NCBI GenBank assembly: GCA_033297075.1
Contig: MU858132.1
Coordinates: forward strand, 1 to 64,000
Origin: Rhypophila decipiens
Taxonomy: Eukaryota > Ascomycota > Sordariomycetes > Sordariales > Naviculisporaceae
Length of the DNA: 64,000 nt
Reading direction: 5' to 3'
Shown: positions 8,780 to 20,890 of the stretch, piece after piece
Layout of the letters: the number at the start of each line of letters is the position of its first letter
Numbering within the stretch: position 1 is the first letter of the stretch
Position numbers and translations under genes: made by a program
Notes under the pieces: generated by a model
Databases searched by the model: none
Told to the model about the DNA's origin: nothing
The model's input: the letters and a program-made list of their open reading frames with translations, nothing else

Positions 8780-11092
8780 TCAATCCGCAGCCTGGCCAAG
8801 TGGGGCGTACTGGCCCTGTCTGTCATTCGAGGCCTCTCCAGACCGCCCACCACGCCCAATTATCCTAGAAATCCACCCACCAATCCCGCCGCTCCTAGAA
8901 CCGGCGAAGCCTGCTTTCTTTCGATCGACGATGTGGTCGGGCGGGTCTATCGGCAGACCGGGAAGAGCAGCCGAGGTACCGAACCCCGGATGCAAGTTCC
9001 TACTCTCTAGATCCGGAACTGGAGAGTCGTCTCGTTGGGCCCTAAGCGACGGTGTTCCAACCGCCGGCGTTCCTAGCGCGGCGGTGGAATCGCCAAACAG
9101 TGCATCCATGTCCTCGAGACGGACACCAGAGGTCTCTGGATATGCGTAGTACACTGGGATCATAAGTGTCAGTAAATATTCCCGGAAGACCGAAGGCAGG
9201 TGACAAGAGAACTTACCAACAACAAAGCTCACAGCGCAAAAGAAGGCGTGAATCAGGTACAACTTCCAGCCGATTACCTCCTGTAATATGGGTGTCATCT
9301 CGCCAACCAAAAAGTTGAAGGCCCAATTGGTAGCCGTAGACAAACTCGCGCCCTTGGACCGGATCTTGAGAGGCAAAATCTCGGGGGGATATAACCATGG
9401 AATGGGACCCCATGAGTACCCAAACGCCGCATTATAAATCATGACAAGTATAACGACGAGGTTCGGTGTCGAGGGCAAATCAGCGTAAATGAAATATGAT
9501 ATCGCCGTGAGAGAAATGACCATCGCCACTGCTCCGCTGAGCAAGATGGGCCGTCGTCCCCAGCGATCCACGATATACCAGGGAGGAATAGTGGCGAGAA
9601 GATAGGTGATGCTGTTGAACCCAGTCATTAAAATAGCATCGTGGCCCTTCCACCCTGCTTGCTCGAAAACTAGAGGGGCGTAATACGAGATGACGTTGAT
9701 GCCGTTAAGTTGAGCTAGAGCCTGGGCGGACATGGCGATAAACACGCGTTTGCCGTAGCGCTGGAACATTTGACTATAGCTCCGCTCGCCCTCCTGACGC
9801 TGAAGGAGAACATCCAGTTTGATCTCACGGAACTCATCCTTGGCGCGGGGGTTTTTGATATCACCGCCACCATACAAGTTGGCAATAACAACAATACCCT
9901 CTTCGTCGTGATCATTGTCAAGAAGCCACCTAGGAACCTGTCAGCCGAAGGTCGAAAACGTTCAAGGGGCACACAAATTACCTGGGTGATTCTACGATGA
10001 TCAAACTGCCGAGACCAAGCAAGGCGCCCATAACGCACTGCATCAGCAACGGCAACCGCCATGACAAGTTGCCCTCGATGAAACCGCAGAAGTAGTCGAC
10101 CCAGACCGAGGTCGCATATCCAACAATATTCCCCGAGAATTCGATGCAGGCGAGCTTACCGCGGTTATGAGGCGGCGAGATCTCGGATTGGTAGACGGGA
10201 ACAATCGTGGAAAGCATACCAACTCCAAGGCCGGCAATAAATCTTCCGACCATCATCATGGTCATCGTCTTGGCAGCCGTCTGGAGCGCGCCGCCGACTA
10301 GGAAGATCATGGAGCCGTAGAGGATCGTTTTGCGGCGCCCAATGATGTCACCAACCCGACCAACTAGCAACGAGGATATGAAAGCGCCAACCTCGAGGAT
10401 AGCAACCATGGTCCCTATGGCCGCGGCATTTGGTTGATGGAAATAGTCTTTAAAGTAGGGGCCTCTGCGTCGCGGAATCTACTATTAGCTGAAATCCCAA
10501 AGGCACATTGGGGTCCGGGGGAGTTGTACGTGATGATGCCCGACATGACTCCCTGGTCATATCCGAAAAGAAAAACGCCCAACGAAACAAAAACAGAAGT
10601 AAAATAGATCAGGCTCTTGCCTGTAAGGCCATGTATGGAACTTGATCCGCCCGCCATGATGCCGGCTATAAGACGCTCCGCCCTTGATACTTTTCGGGGA
10701 GCGGCGTCGGGTATATGAATGGCCTCTTTATTAACGGCTCCAGTGTAACGAGATGGCGATCGGCTCTCGGCCGGAGAGGAACGATGTTCCTGGTAGCGAA
10801 CGCGTTTGGAATGCTTGTAGGACTGTTGTCGCTTGAAGACACCGGCGAGGATCTCGTCATCAAGAGCGGCGTCGTTGTCAAAAAGTCTCTGCCTGAGGGG
10901 GTCCTCTTCCCCGTCTAGCTGCTCGGCAATGTCACCAGTGTCTGTCCACGAGTCTCCTACCGAGGAGTCGCCGTCGTCGGATTGCGAATACCGTCGAGGG
11001 TGGTCGCCGGGATCGCCCTGCGCCCGAGACGCCAAAAATGACGCCGACTGCTGGTGGCCGGGCCCCGCGTCGCGGTCAGACTGTACGGGCAA
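8780..11092 (-). CDS. MFS sugar transporter with long N-terminal tail
   Basis: Exons 11092-10530, 10464-9982, 9929-9217 and 9153-8780, joined by three GT-AG introns of 52-65 nt. The protein has the sugar-porter signatures in order: GVFLFGYDQGVMSGI (TM1), GDIIGRRKT, VPVYQSEISPPHNRG, VESPRWL (rebuilt across intron 2), QLNGINVISYYAP, DRWGRRP, PWLYPPEILPLKIRSKG and PETSGVRLEDMD. It is a 12-helix plasma-membrane monosaccharide/polyol permease; the substrate is not determined. The first in-frame ATG is at 10657 (MAGGSSSIHG). The frame upstream looks coding (acidic, Ser/Arg-rich, about 145 aa) and is open to about 11167 without an ATG, so the true start is probably in an unresolved exon upstream. 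Treat 11092 as a minimum coding extent, not as the start codon. Confidence 0.85.
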
Positions 11093-11167
11093 GGTCCGGA
11101 GAGGGATGTTGGATGGGAGACGGCTGCTCGAGCTCGGAAGCGGAATTTTGGATAGTATGGGAGCTGT

Positions 11168-14100
11168 TTAGCAGCAGCCCCGACCCGCGATGAATGGGAA
11201 TTGTAAAGGTAAAGGAAATGATAAAGATGGCAGGCGGGCAGTTATTGATGGTTCGGCGGAGAGCGAGACCAAGACTTAGGACGAGAAACCCGGTCGATGT
11301 TTATTGGAGGTCCAAGATTGGAGGACATGTACTTCTTCACCAGTAGCGAGCGACCAACATGGGCTGAGTGGAGTTTGGGGCGGCGGAAACACGTCAATTG
11401 GCACCAAATTGCATGTAGCAAGTCAGGCGCAGGTAGTCGGAGGAGCTTGCTGTTTGCCGTGTTCAAGTCATGAAATCGGGGTCAATGGGACGGCAAGGAC
11501 GGATCCAGCGAGGTTGCAAGTTGAAGGTTTGACACCTGACGTCGGCCTCCACCACAGGTCTCTGTGCCTTCCAGTTGCAACATCCGCCTGTTTTTAGGGG
11601 TGCACCCACCCCCGCCGCCCTCCTCAGTGGGCACCACGGGACCGGGAAGCCTTGCCGTGCGGACACCAGCCCTGTCCAAAAGGCGCCTTCCCTGTGATTT
11701 TTTGCTCAAGTGGCCAGTGGCCACACCCCCCCTGACCGAAAACAAGTTTCTCAAGGATAGCCAAGCATGGGAGCATGGAAATCTCTTGGGGCAGTGGATT
11801 CCCTTAATAACTCGGTGCTGATATCAACAACCTTTTCTGCCATTCTCAAGAAGCCGATATGAGAAGTGTTGCTCTCCAGCAAGCTATCAACCACTCGTCA
11901 TGTGCGCTTTCTGGTTCATTCTTTGTTCCTTGTTGTAGGCTGGAGCTGATAAAGACGAATGCGAGCGATGGTGAGGGGAGATTTCTCTATTGTTTCTAGA
12001 CGAATGAATACAAGCCAACATCTTGACCAATGTCCTGAATGTCCCCGTACTCGTAGAGCATATGAATAGCAAATTCCTACTACAGTACCTACGCTCCTAT
12101 GTTCAGCCTCAAAAGGCTAAGAGAAGCTGAGGTTACCGTTTCTTTGGCGGGGGACGCGCTGCGGGTTCCAGGTTCCACAGATCTATCTGTGATAGCCTTA
12201 CTTCTTAGCTCCCGCACCCACGCATCGGGCGCATCGTGGCTTCCTCTCCGCAGTTCCTCGGGGATATACTGTACAGTACGTAGCAAGTTGCGTTGTTCCG
12301 CCCGCTGTCCATGTCTCTTAAGCCGAGTGTGGCATTCACAGGTTCTGTCACTCCTGTGTCTGCATATTGAGAGTCCCTAATTCCAAGAATCCATTCATCA
12401 ATCTAACCCGCAATCCCCTCCGCCGCATTATTTCGGACGTTGTTGGTGTTGGTCGGGCCACGACCTCTGGGTTTCGTGTGGTCTTGACCTTGGGCTCTGC
12501 CTAAAAATATTCCGATATCTCCTGTGCTTACGGGATACTGTACGGCAGCTGTATGTGCCTGACCTGACTGCCGACTGGTTTGTTTCAGTATTTACCAGCA
12601 TTAATCAGAAAGGACGGGATTTCACTGAGTTAACAGATTCGGACAGCCAACATAATGTGGCACAGTGCACCTTTCCCAGGTGGGAGAGCGGGCACAAGGC
12701 AAGTTGAAACAAACTAAAGAAGCACCGAAACATTCTGATGGAACCTCGTTGTCGGATTGTGATGACGCATCTCACTCACCAATCACCATTCATGTCGCGC
12801 GACCGGACCAGCGATGCCCAAGAATGAAAATAGTCCCGAATAGCCGCGTTGTTGTACGCCGTATGGACCCAGGGCAAATGAGTGTCAATATCGAGGACAC
12901 GAAAGGCTGGTATATGTATATAGTGGTCGTCCAACAGCATATGCATGATCGGAAACTCATACGGGCCAATTTTCCAAGCAGAGAACACTGTGTGTCGGCT
13001 CGTCAGTCTATGTACAGTATGGTTGTGCGAAGTAATGATTCGACTCTTGCGATTCAGGAACTGGGGGAGACCTGGTCATTCGTGTACTCCACTTGCTGCT
13101 TGCAGAGGTCGACCAGAACAGGATATCTCTGGCTTAAATCATCAAAGCGTCTAATGCCGTCCCTTCATGATTCGGGAGAGTTGGGTTGGCAGACCCCTTA
13201 CTCATAGGTGGTTCAAATCCATGTTCGACCCTTCATTTTGCCGTTGACTGCACGGATAGTGAAGGTTCGATGTCAACCATGAAGCAGCCTTTGTTCTATT
13301 CTAGGTAGTTCAACAGATGTTCTCGAATTCCCAAAGGAAGTGGTACAGAATATGCCAGATGCCTAGGTTGGCACCCATATCCGAACGGCTTTCATCAAGC
13401 GCGGAAACTTTGGCCGTTAGTAGTGCTTACGTATACGGAGTATTCCCGAAGCTGCGATTTCCTCTCGCTGCCGTGCAGGACGGCCGGGCGCAAGTCACAG
13501 ACAGCGGGGCCGCCCAGTCTCAGGGTTGGAAGTGGCTTGAACTGGGCGGGGGCAGACGGTGAGTGGCTGGATTCCATCAGGTCTCAAGCAATCAAAAGAC
13601 AGATCGCAGTCCCTGGCGTCCACCTCATCATGCAGAAAACGACGCCAAATTACCTGAAAACAAGATAGCATGTATGAGGTGGATTCTTCGGCATCGTTCT
13701 TCGCTGCGATTGACGCTCCGATGCAGTCGTTTTGTCGACCGCCTCTTTGCTTCTCCCAACTGTTTCCCTGACAATAGAGGTTCAGCAGGTGGATCTCTTT
13801 GTCCCGATGATGCATCAGCAGGCCCCCCGAATAAACACTTGCCAAGCCTGGCGCATGGCCTGCCGGGTTGCCATGCACATACGGATACCTGTAGGACAAT
13901 TAGAAGCTCAAACAGTGACGCTCAAATCCAGAGAGCGCGCGATATAAATGAATATATCCGCAAAAGACAATATTAAACGGCCGCGATGCAAGGAATCACC
14001 TCTCATCTCGTTATTTCGGCATCATCTGGACGGGCTTCCTTTACGGGCAAGTGCACCAGGGCCTTGTCCAATCAACGTCTGGAAACGGCAAAGTGGATCG

Positions 14101-14757
14101 GTTCGACCCACCAGTACCGCTAGCGTAAAAGTCCCCAGCCTGTTCCTGCCGTCGAAGCCACAGCATTTGCCCGGGGTGCAGGTTAGCATTGAGTTTTATA
14201 TTGCGGAGCCCCGACCAAGTCCAGCTCTTCGTCAGATCCGTCTCCCTGTTTCCCAACCATCACCACAGCAATACTAAAAACCGCCCACTCCTCTTCTCCT
14301 ACCAGCCACGACTACAATTGATACCCGATTACTCAATTGCCATCGCCATTCTGATATAGACACGCGCATCAGCAGACATCACGAATTGAGAGAGCCTTTT
14401 ATCGCGATCGGAGCAAAAGAGTTGGGAGGGCATTTGAGGACAAAAGGAAAGGAGATCGAGATCGAATCACCGACGAGCGTCGCATGAACACCCGTGAATT
14501 CGATCGCACACTTTCATCCCAACACGTGCAGCCGACGAATCGCGAGTCAACAGCCACATATTTCGACAAGATTTCGTGTTTCTAGTGGCGTAAACAAGTT
14601 TGGAAACATAATTGACGATTGAGCGGAGCGAAGAACTAGTCGAGTCATTGAAGCGCGACAACTGGTCCACATCGGAACAAGGGATAGCTGCTATACCAAC
14701 TCGTACTTTGTGTCACTTGTTCAGGCCCGTCGCGACGGCCGGGCGCAAGGCTTCACA
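11168..14757. other. Long intergenic region, no gene seen
   Basis: About 3.6 kb between the divergent MFS and Chs7-like genes, presumably both promoters and leaders. The part from about 14230 is pyrimidine-rich, as in fungal 5' leaders. Frames such as 12665-13207 begin without ATG and resemble no protein. One TACGGAGTA copy lies at 13434-13442. Confidence 0.5.
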
Positions 14758-15977
14758 ATGGGATCGACGCAGTTTGGCAACTTTTTTGTGAGCTCCCCCA
14801 TCCGCTGCTCGCAATCCGGGAAGGTCAAGTTGAGGCTAACAAATGCGCCTCCGAATAGAACTTTTGTCGAGATTCGACATTACCAGTCTGTAATGTAAGT
14901 GCACTCCATCTTCACCTTGCTTAATGCAACAACCTGGTCACCGTTTCAGTACCTAACTGTAACGTCTCTCCAGCTCCTTTCCGTCCAGCATGATCAAAAC
15001 GGACCATGGGGTGGGTGCGCCTTGACCGGCATTCCCCTATCCGACAATAGATATCTCGGGAATTTAGGTTCGTTGCGCTCTCTGTTCTTGTCTCGAAGCC
15101 GCAGCAGCTAACATTGGCCCAGGATCGATATTACTATGCGGAATTGCCATTGCAGTGACCATCTTTCTTCTCCTCTTTTCAGAGCGCAAACGGGCAGCAG
15201 TTGGCCGCAGGTTAGTAAACTTCGGCAACGGAACTCAGTATTTGAAGGTTGCGGCTAACCGTGTTTCTAGGGAGATGCAAATATTCCTTGTCGGATATAT
15301 CATTATTTCGATATGTGAGATTTTCACAGTAGGCGAGTTCCCGCTGAGTGAGACCGTGAGAATTGTAAGTGAAGCAGCTGGATCTTGCTTTCAGAATGGC
15401 GATTGGATCGTGAAGCTCACCGACAAACCAGGCCTTTACGGGAATTCACATTGGTTTCATCACAGCGACCACCTGGGTTCTAATGCTTAATGCGGTCGTT
15501 GGCTACCAAATCATCGACGATGGAACGCCCCTTTCCATCGGCCTGGTCCTTGTCTCCGCCGCCGTCCTCCTTATTGGGTCTGGGTACATTGCTCTCGATA
15601 CGGGCTTCAAATGGACTGGGTATTTCAACTCCAGCTACGACCCGCCAAACCGAAACATTGGCATCTACGTCCTGTACCAGCTCGCACCCTTGGTGTTTTT
15701 GGTCGCATTCTTTGTCTTGGAGGCAATCCTGGTTCTGCGCATTCTCGGCGAGAGGAGGCCGATGCTCTACCTCGCAGGAGCAGCCTTTCTCTTCGCCATT
15801 GGACAGATCTTCAACTACGTCGTCAGCCCTCACATTTGCAACGGAACAGCTGGAAAGATCGATGGTTCCCTTTTCGAAACATTGTTCACACTCCTCGCCG
15901 TTGTAACGATCTGGATCTTCTGGGCGAGCATAACGGAGGATGACTGGCCAATGCCTGTGAACCAGCCTTACCCATAG
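14758..15977 (+). CDS. Chs7-like chitin synthase export chaperone (7 TM)
   Basis: Six exons: 14758-14787, 14859-14894, 14974-15067, 15123-15210, 15271-15364 and 15432-15977 (295 aa). All introns are GT-AG. The two first exons are tiny (30 and 36 nt) but give the family start MGSTQFGNFF plus NFCRDSTLPVCN, and the last gives GYQIIDDGTPLSIGL, GIYVLYQLAPLVF, FAIGQIFNYV and WASITEDDW. This is the Chs7 family: ER membrane proteins with seven helices that help chitin synthases fold and leave the ER. The hydrophobic segments and the cytosolic-loop ERKRAAVGRR fit. It could be a paralogue rather than the direct CHS7 orthologue; many filamentous fungi carry more than one. Confidence 0.88.
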
Positions 15978-16888
15978 TCTCTCCGACATGGTGACCGGCC
16001 GGGGCCATCTCAATAAACAAACAAACGACGACAAAATACGGCGGCATATTCAGGGGCCGGTGTTTCTTATCCATTCATTTTCTTTCGAGAACTATATTTC
16101 AGGACGAACAGGACAGTGCATACGACTGCACTGGATGCCCTGTCCCTAATATTACGGTGCAGCACAGCAAAGCGAGCAGCAGATTATTACGATTTCAGCG
16201 TATATACCTTTTGGTTTCACCTCGATCTGGAAGCAGGAGAGCGAGCGTGCAAGAGCGAGCGGGATCTGTGAAGATCTGTAGGACAAAAAAAAGCAGAAAA
16301 GAAAGAAATTTTGACGAGGAGATGAGAAAATCATGTAGCAGAAGACTAGCTGTTGACTATCTGCTGGAATGAGGTGGCATGGCTATCTGGCTTATTTTTT
16401 GGATGTTTATGGGCGGTTTTTACGGTTTTATTTTTCTTACCTCTCCTTTAGAGTGTGTCTGGCTTTTTGACAACATATACCCTTATTTCGACGACGAATG
16501 GAACGCATAACTAGTTTAAACAGCAAATATTAACGAAGCTGAATTGTTAATAGTCTTCTTCCTCCCTGCTCGTTATCGCTGGAGATTAATATTACAGTAT
16601 CCGCTGCCGTACTACGCAAACATCAAACCGGCCTCTTTCCTCCGACGCTCAGCGAGCAATTACAATAAAGCAAGCACTACACCATGGTTTGCTTCCTTTG
16701 CCGCCATGCCCTAAAACTGCGACATGTGTAAGAAACTACCAATAATGAGGAGTAAGGTGCTCAAAGCGTGATCGTTCCGGTATCGATGAATGGACTTTTG
16801 AAAGAAAAATCAAGAACAGAAAGGCGAGCATGCTAATCACCAGCGAGCCGATAGTGATAACATCCTCATGGTCCTCCGGCGTCGCGTC
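15978..16888. other. Convergent 3' spacer, no gene seen
   Basis: AT-rich spacer between the convergent Chs7-like and cytochrome b561 genes, with T-rich runs suited to 3' ends. No supported ORF. Confidence 0.55.
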
Positions 16889-17826
16889 CTAAGCCCTGTG
16901 AAACCCCAACTTGAAGAGCTGGATCCTGGGGAACACGCCCACGAGGATCAGGCCCACAGACAAACCGATGGCCCACATCTTGATATCCAGCACCCCCTTG
17001 TTGTAATCAGTCTCGACCGCGCTGATCACCGTCGCCAGAACCAGGATCAGCAGGGCGTAGCCCCCATATCGATGATACTTCCAGGTCGCCTTGGCCCTTT
17101 CCACGCCTCCAAAGACCGAGGGGACAGCCCACATGAAAAAGCCAAAGGTGTACTGGAAGACGAGCAAGACGACTGTGGCGGTGCCCAGATATCCGTGGAC
17201 GGAATGGAAGTGGTCCATGTGGTTGACATGCTTGTTCGTCTCGATGATGGTGACGCCTGTCAAGAAAATGAGAAATGAGAGCAGCTGAAGGCCGGCGTGG
17301 ACGCGTTGGCCGTGGAGTTTTGCTTGTGGTGTCGTAGTTGGTTGGAGAATCAGGATGGCCTGGATGAGCAGGAACACGCCAAACGATTGCAAGAGCGGAT
17401 GGGGCGAGACGAGTGCGAGTAGCGGGTGGCTGAAGACTCCGGACCAGGTGGTGGCTACGAGGAAGAAGGCCCCTATTTGGGCGAGCCAGCCGGTTCCTGA
17501 GAGGAGGGTTAGCATCGCTGCTTTGGTCGTTGTTGAAGGTCTTCTATCCTCGGATGGACGGACAGCATGGGCATGTAGAAAAGAATCAAATAGAGGCGAG
17601 GGTTTGGGAAAGTGTGTCTGAATGCCTTTGCGGACTCTGGATATGACGTCTAAAGAACGAAACGGGGGACCTCACCCAGCCACAGATTGTTGATCATTGG
17701 TGCGTCTTGTCTCTGAATGGCGTCGCCTGGTCTTCCCAAGAGTGGTTCGTACTCTGTAGCCTGAGCTGATGGAGTCTCAACGCGTGGTTCTGCAGTGACC
17801 TGCGTGCTTGGTGATTCGGAGGCCAT
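16889..17826 (-). CDS. Cytochrome b561-domain membrane protein
   Basis: Two exons, 17826-17676 and 17496-16889, with a 179-nt GT-AG intron; 252 aa. After a 50-residue soluble N-terminus come about six hydrophobic helices with conserved histidines (SHPLLAL, HGQRVHAGLQ, HFHSVHGYLG, KYHRYGGY), the heme-binding pattern of the b561/ferric-reductase transmembrane family. Such proteins pass electrons across a membrane using two hemes. No DOMON domain is attached. The N-terminus has EYEPLL, an acidic dileucine motif of the kind that sorts proteins to the vacuole through AP-3, so a vacuolar location is possible (inference). The ATG at 17826 was chosen because the upstream part of the frame is low-complexity and untypical. 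It is divergent from allantoicase. Confidence 0.82.
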
Positions 17827-18596
17827 CTTGATATTTGTATTGTTCCGTTTTGTTATTTCTTGGACTGGAGTTCTCTTGATCGATGATGATGATGAGAGCG
17901 TCACTGAAGAAGTTCGTGTGGTCAATAGAGTTTTTAGTTTCCTACGAGTGGTGATTCGATGGCTTGGAGTCACAATCCGCTCCTCGATGATGAGTGGGGA
18001 GGTTGGAGGTAAGAGCTCTCCAGGAGTCAAGACCGGGTGGCTATTAGCGGGGAAGCTTCAAGATGATGACAGAAACGGCTTGGTTGGGTGTACGTGTACT
18101 TAAGGCTGCTCAGCTCCTTCTTAAATTCTTTACGGCAGGCGCATCTCATTCCTTGTGCCGCCAACACATCATGCAAGCCTCTCGGTAGTCTGTCGAGGCA
18201 ACGAGCAAGTTCTATCATAGGTAGCGTAAAGGGCTTCTCAGTTCGGCACAGCTTCACCCAGCTGCTGTGAACCAGTATCAAGATGACGTTTTCGCTTTCA
18301 CACCAATTCCCTAATAAGCTGACACACATGTATTACGCAAACAACACTAATATTGCACACCATACTATGCAATACAATGTTTCGATGGAACCCAATCTCT
18401 CTTTATATCACTTGGGTAGATTTTAACGAACTATACTAGAGGTAAACGATATTGTGTCCATTGTCCATACCCGTTGAGCTTGGTATCAATGATGACGGCA
18501 ACCCGGCCATGGCATGTCCGGTCACAGCGAATCATCCCCTTAACAAAGCTCCGAGTTGGCGGGGCAGCAGGGAGCTGGTTAGCGACTTCCTGTAAC

Positions 18597-19167
18597 CGAT
18601 AAGATCCCGTGCGTAACCGGCGGTTCCTTATCATAATACACATGTACGACCCCGCCTTCCACTTCAGCCCTTTGCCGCGGTCATGAAGGCGAGGTACCTA
18701 GGTTCTAGGTATTCAATGTTCATAAGGCAAGTACCAACTGCATATGGATCCTGCTATCGTCCGGCCATTGCTTTCTGTTTCGATGGAACGGAAGGATGTA
18801 CTTATACGGCCAGTCGTGGCTAAGATTTTGGCTCCGCTCGGCTTTCCAGACCCTTTCAATCTGAGGTAGCACTGGAGGCAGATCGGAACCGGCCGATGTC
18901 CACGATGGAGCGACTTTGTGTTAGCAAATACATTGGTTTCTTTGGTCACAGGAATTGGTCTTCGCACGTTCCAGGTTGTCACTATCTCTGCAAAAGGGGA
19001 GTAGAAATACACTGCTTGGGCCCCAATACAAAAGACGTTTCTAGTTCCTCTCTATCATCCACTCTTCTTCACTTGAAAACAAACATACCCAATCATCACA
19101 ACTGACCTGGCACATCTCGATCGAGTTGTCAACCCTCGTCTCTCACCTCACACTCGAAAGCAGATAG
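18597..19167. promoter_or_regulatory. Cluster of HGATAR (GATA-factor) sites upstream of allantoicase
   Basis: Six HGATAR matches were found by eye: CGATAA 18597-18602, TGATAA 18628-18633 (-), CGATAG 18754-18759 (-), AGATAG 18982-18987 (-), TGATAG 19052-19057 (-) and AGATAG 19162-19167. AreA/NIT2 GATA factors bind this sequence to switch on nitrogen catabolism. About two would be expected by chance in this length, so the excess is modest. Confidence 0.45.
18883..18896. promoter_or_regulatory. TCGG-N6-CCGA purine-regulator (UaY/PPR1-type) site
   Basis: The sequence TCGGAACCGGCCGA is an exact TCGG-N6-CCGA palindrome, 314 bp upstream of the allantoicase ATG. That is the site known for the Aspergillus purine-utilisation activator UaY, a Zn2Cys6 factor. 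Its place before a purine-degradation gene makes it a strong candidate operator. Confidence 0.7.
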
Positions 19168-19209
19168 CTGGATACGCTCTCCAAGCCTCCAAGGAGCAGT
19201 ACGCCCAGC

Positions 19210-20381
19210 ATGGAGGATATCGAATACAAGCTCGAGGCTGTCAAAGCCACTCCAGTCGCCGCTAGTGACATTGACAAGACCTTCCGGTCGAGCTGCATTG
19301 GTAGGTAAAGCCCCAGCATCATGACCCTGAGCCAAGAATCGCAGGTCACCACTTGGAATCTCACTTTGGATCGATGACTATGGTGCCTAACTCGCCAACT
19401 TACTTAGACTTGATTTCGGCGGCCTTGGGTGGTAAGGTGCTCGGCTTCTCGGACGAATGGTTCGCCGAAGCCTCGAATCTCGTCACTCCCACGCCCCCAA
19501 TCAGGCAGCCCGGGAAGATGGTCTTCACGGGCGCCTGGTACGATGGGTGGGAGACTCGACGACATAACCAGGCCCCATTCGACTGGGTCGTGATCCGGCT
19601 AGGAGTTGCATCGGGTACGGTAGAGGGCGTTGAAGTGGACACGGCCTTCTTCAACGGCAACCACGCCCCAGCCATCTCTGTCGAGGGCTGCTTCAGCCAA
19701 AATGACGACGAGGTGCTCTCGTGGAAAGGTGAGCGCGGCGGCTGGGAGACCATCTTGGGCATCCAGGAATGTGGCCCGTCTCAGCGGTTCGGCTGGAAAC
19801 TCGACAGCCCGACGCAGAAGCAGTACACTCACGTCCGACTGAATATGTATCCCGATGGAGGCATCGCCAGATTCCGCCTCTTTGGCCATGCCGTGCCCGT
19901 CTTCCCCGAGGACAAGGACGCCATCTTTGATTTGGCAGCTGCTCAAAACGGCGGAGTGGCCATTTCCTGCAGTGACCAGCATTTTGGAACCAAGGATTAT
20001 CTCATTCTGCCAGGAAGGGGCAAGGATATGGGAGACGGATGGGAGACTGCGCGGTCTCGCACGAAGGGCCACGTCGACTGGGCCATCATCCGGCTAGGCG
20101 CCCCCGGTCTGATTCAGAACTTTATCGTGGACACGGCTCACTTCCGCGGGAACTTCCCGCAAAAGGCGAAGCTGGAGGCCATCAACTGGAAGGGAGAGGG
20201 CGAGCCAGGTGCTGATTCGGAGGGTTGGGTTGAGGTGATCGAACCCATCAAGTGCGGCCCCGATCAGGAACATCCCGCCGAGAGCTTGGTCAAGGATCAG
20301 CCCTTCACTCATGTGAAGCTCATCATTGTGCCTGACGGAGGAGTGAAGCGCCTGCGGGTACTCGCGAAGAGGGCAGTCTGA
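19210..20381 (+). CDS. alc: Allantoicase
   Basis: Two exons, 19210-19300 and 19408-20381; 354 aa. The 107-nt GT-AG intron restores the conserved junction SSCIDLISAALGGKVLGFSDEWF. The enzyme (EC 3.5.3.4) splits allantoate into ureidoglycolate and urea in purine breakdown, in the cytosol. Two allantoicase repeats are visible: GAWYDGWETRRHNQ...DWVVIRLG...VDTAFFNGNHAP and GDGWETARSRTKGHVDWAIIRLG...VDTAHFRGNFP. The length is normal for the family. The start used is the first ATG of exon 1; starting inside the intron at 19353 would lose the conserved N-terminus. The upstream TCGG-N6-CCGA and GATA sites suggest induction by purine intermediates and nitrogen control. Confidence 0.95.
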
Positions 20382-20714
20382 GCCTTTTGGGAGAGTGCAT
20401 AAACACAATCACGCGATACAAGATCTGAAGGAGCAACAAGTACATGATAGATGAAAATAATACAAGTGGAAAGTCGATAAACGGCCACGGGTAGACCCGA
20501 ACTCTTGATTCTTGTTGTGATCCTTGGACCGGAAAATTTAATCGAGCTGACGGGAGCTGATGAACACGAAGACGCGTAATAACACAGAAGGTTACCGGTA
20601 CCGTAGGCGTTACGGAGTATCGGTGCATGTGTCGAGGTGCACGGGCCAGCACTGGTACATACTCCCTAACAATTAGGTGAGTAGTCCCTCAGACAAGGCA
20701 AGCATTCGTACATA

Positions 20715-20890
20715 CCGTATCTACTGAGCTTCCTCAAAATCACCCTAGAGCCAAGTGGGCCTACTGTCCGCAGGAATTTGCGAGCAATGAACCGAACAGG
20801 CCCACCCTTCCCGTGCGCTTGAACTCTTTGGGCCAGCAGCTAAGCCTACCCTGGCTCTAGAGTGATTTTGAAGAAGCTCAGTAGATACGG
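20715..20890. mobile_element. MITE-like 176-bp inverted repeat flanked by TA
   Basis: Two 39-bp inverted arms, 20715-20753 (starting CCGTATCTACTGAGC) and 20852-20890, match at 37 of 39 positions. Each outer end is followed by TA, as expected for a TA target duplication of Tc1/mariner-type elements. The 98-bp centre codes for nothing. Both arm mismatches are C/T differences. It lies between the allantoicase 3' end and the ankyrin/DIL promoter. Confidence 0.7.

Noticed and set aside
12665..13207. 180-codon open frame
   Set aside because: Begins with GTG, has no family features and no splice partners; likely chance.
13948..14277. 109-codon ATG frame before the Chs7-like gene
   Set aside because: Pro/Ser-rich composition reflects a pyrimidine-rich leader; no domain.
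13479..14749. 16-mer GACGGCCGGGCGCAAG present at 13479 and 14734
   Set aside because: One shared 16-mer is near chance expectation for a window this size and the flanks do not match.
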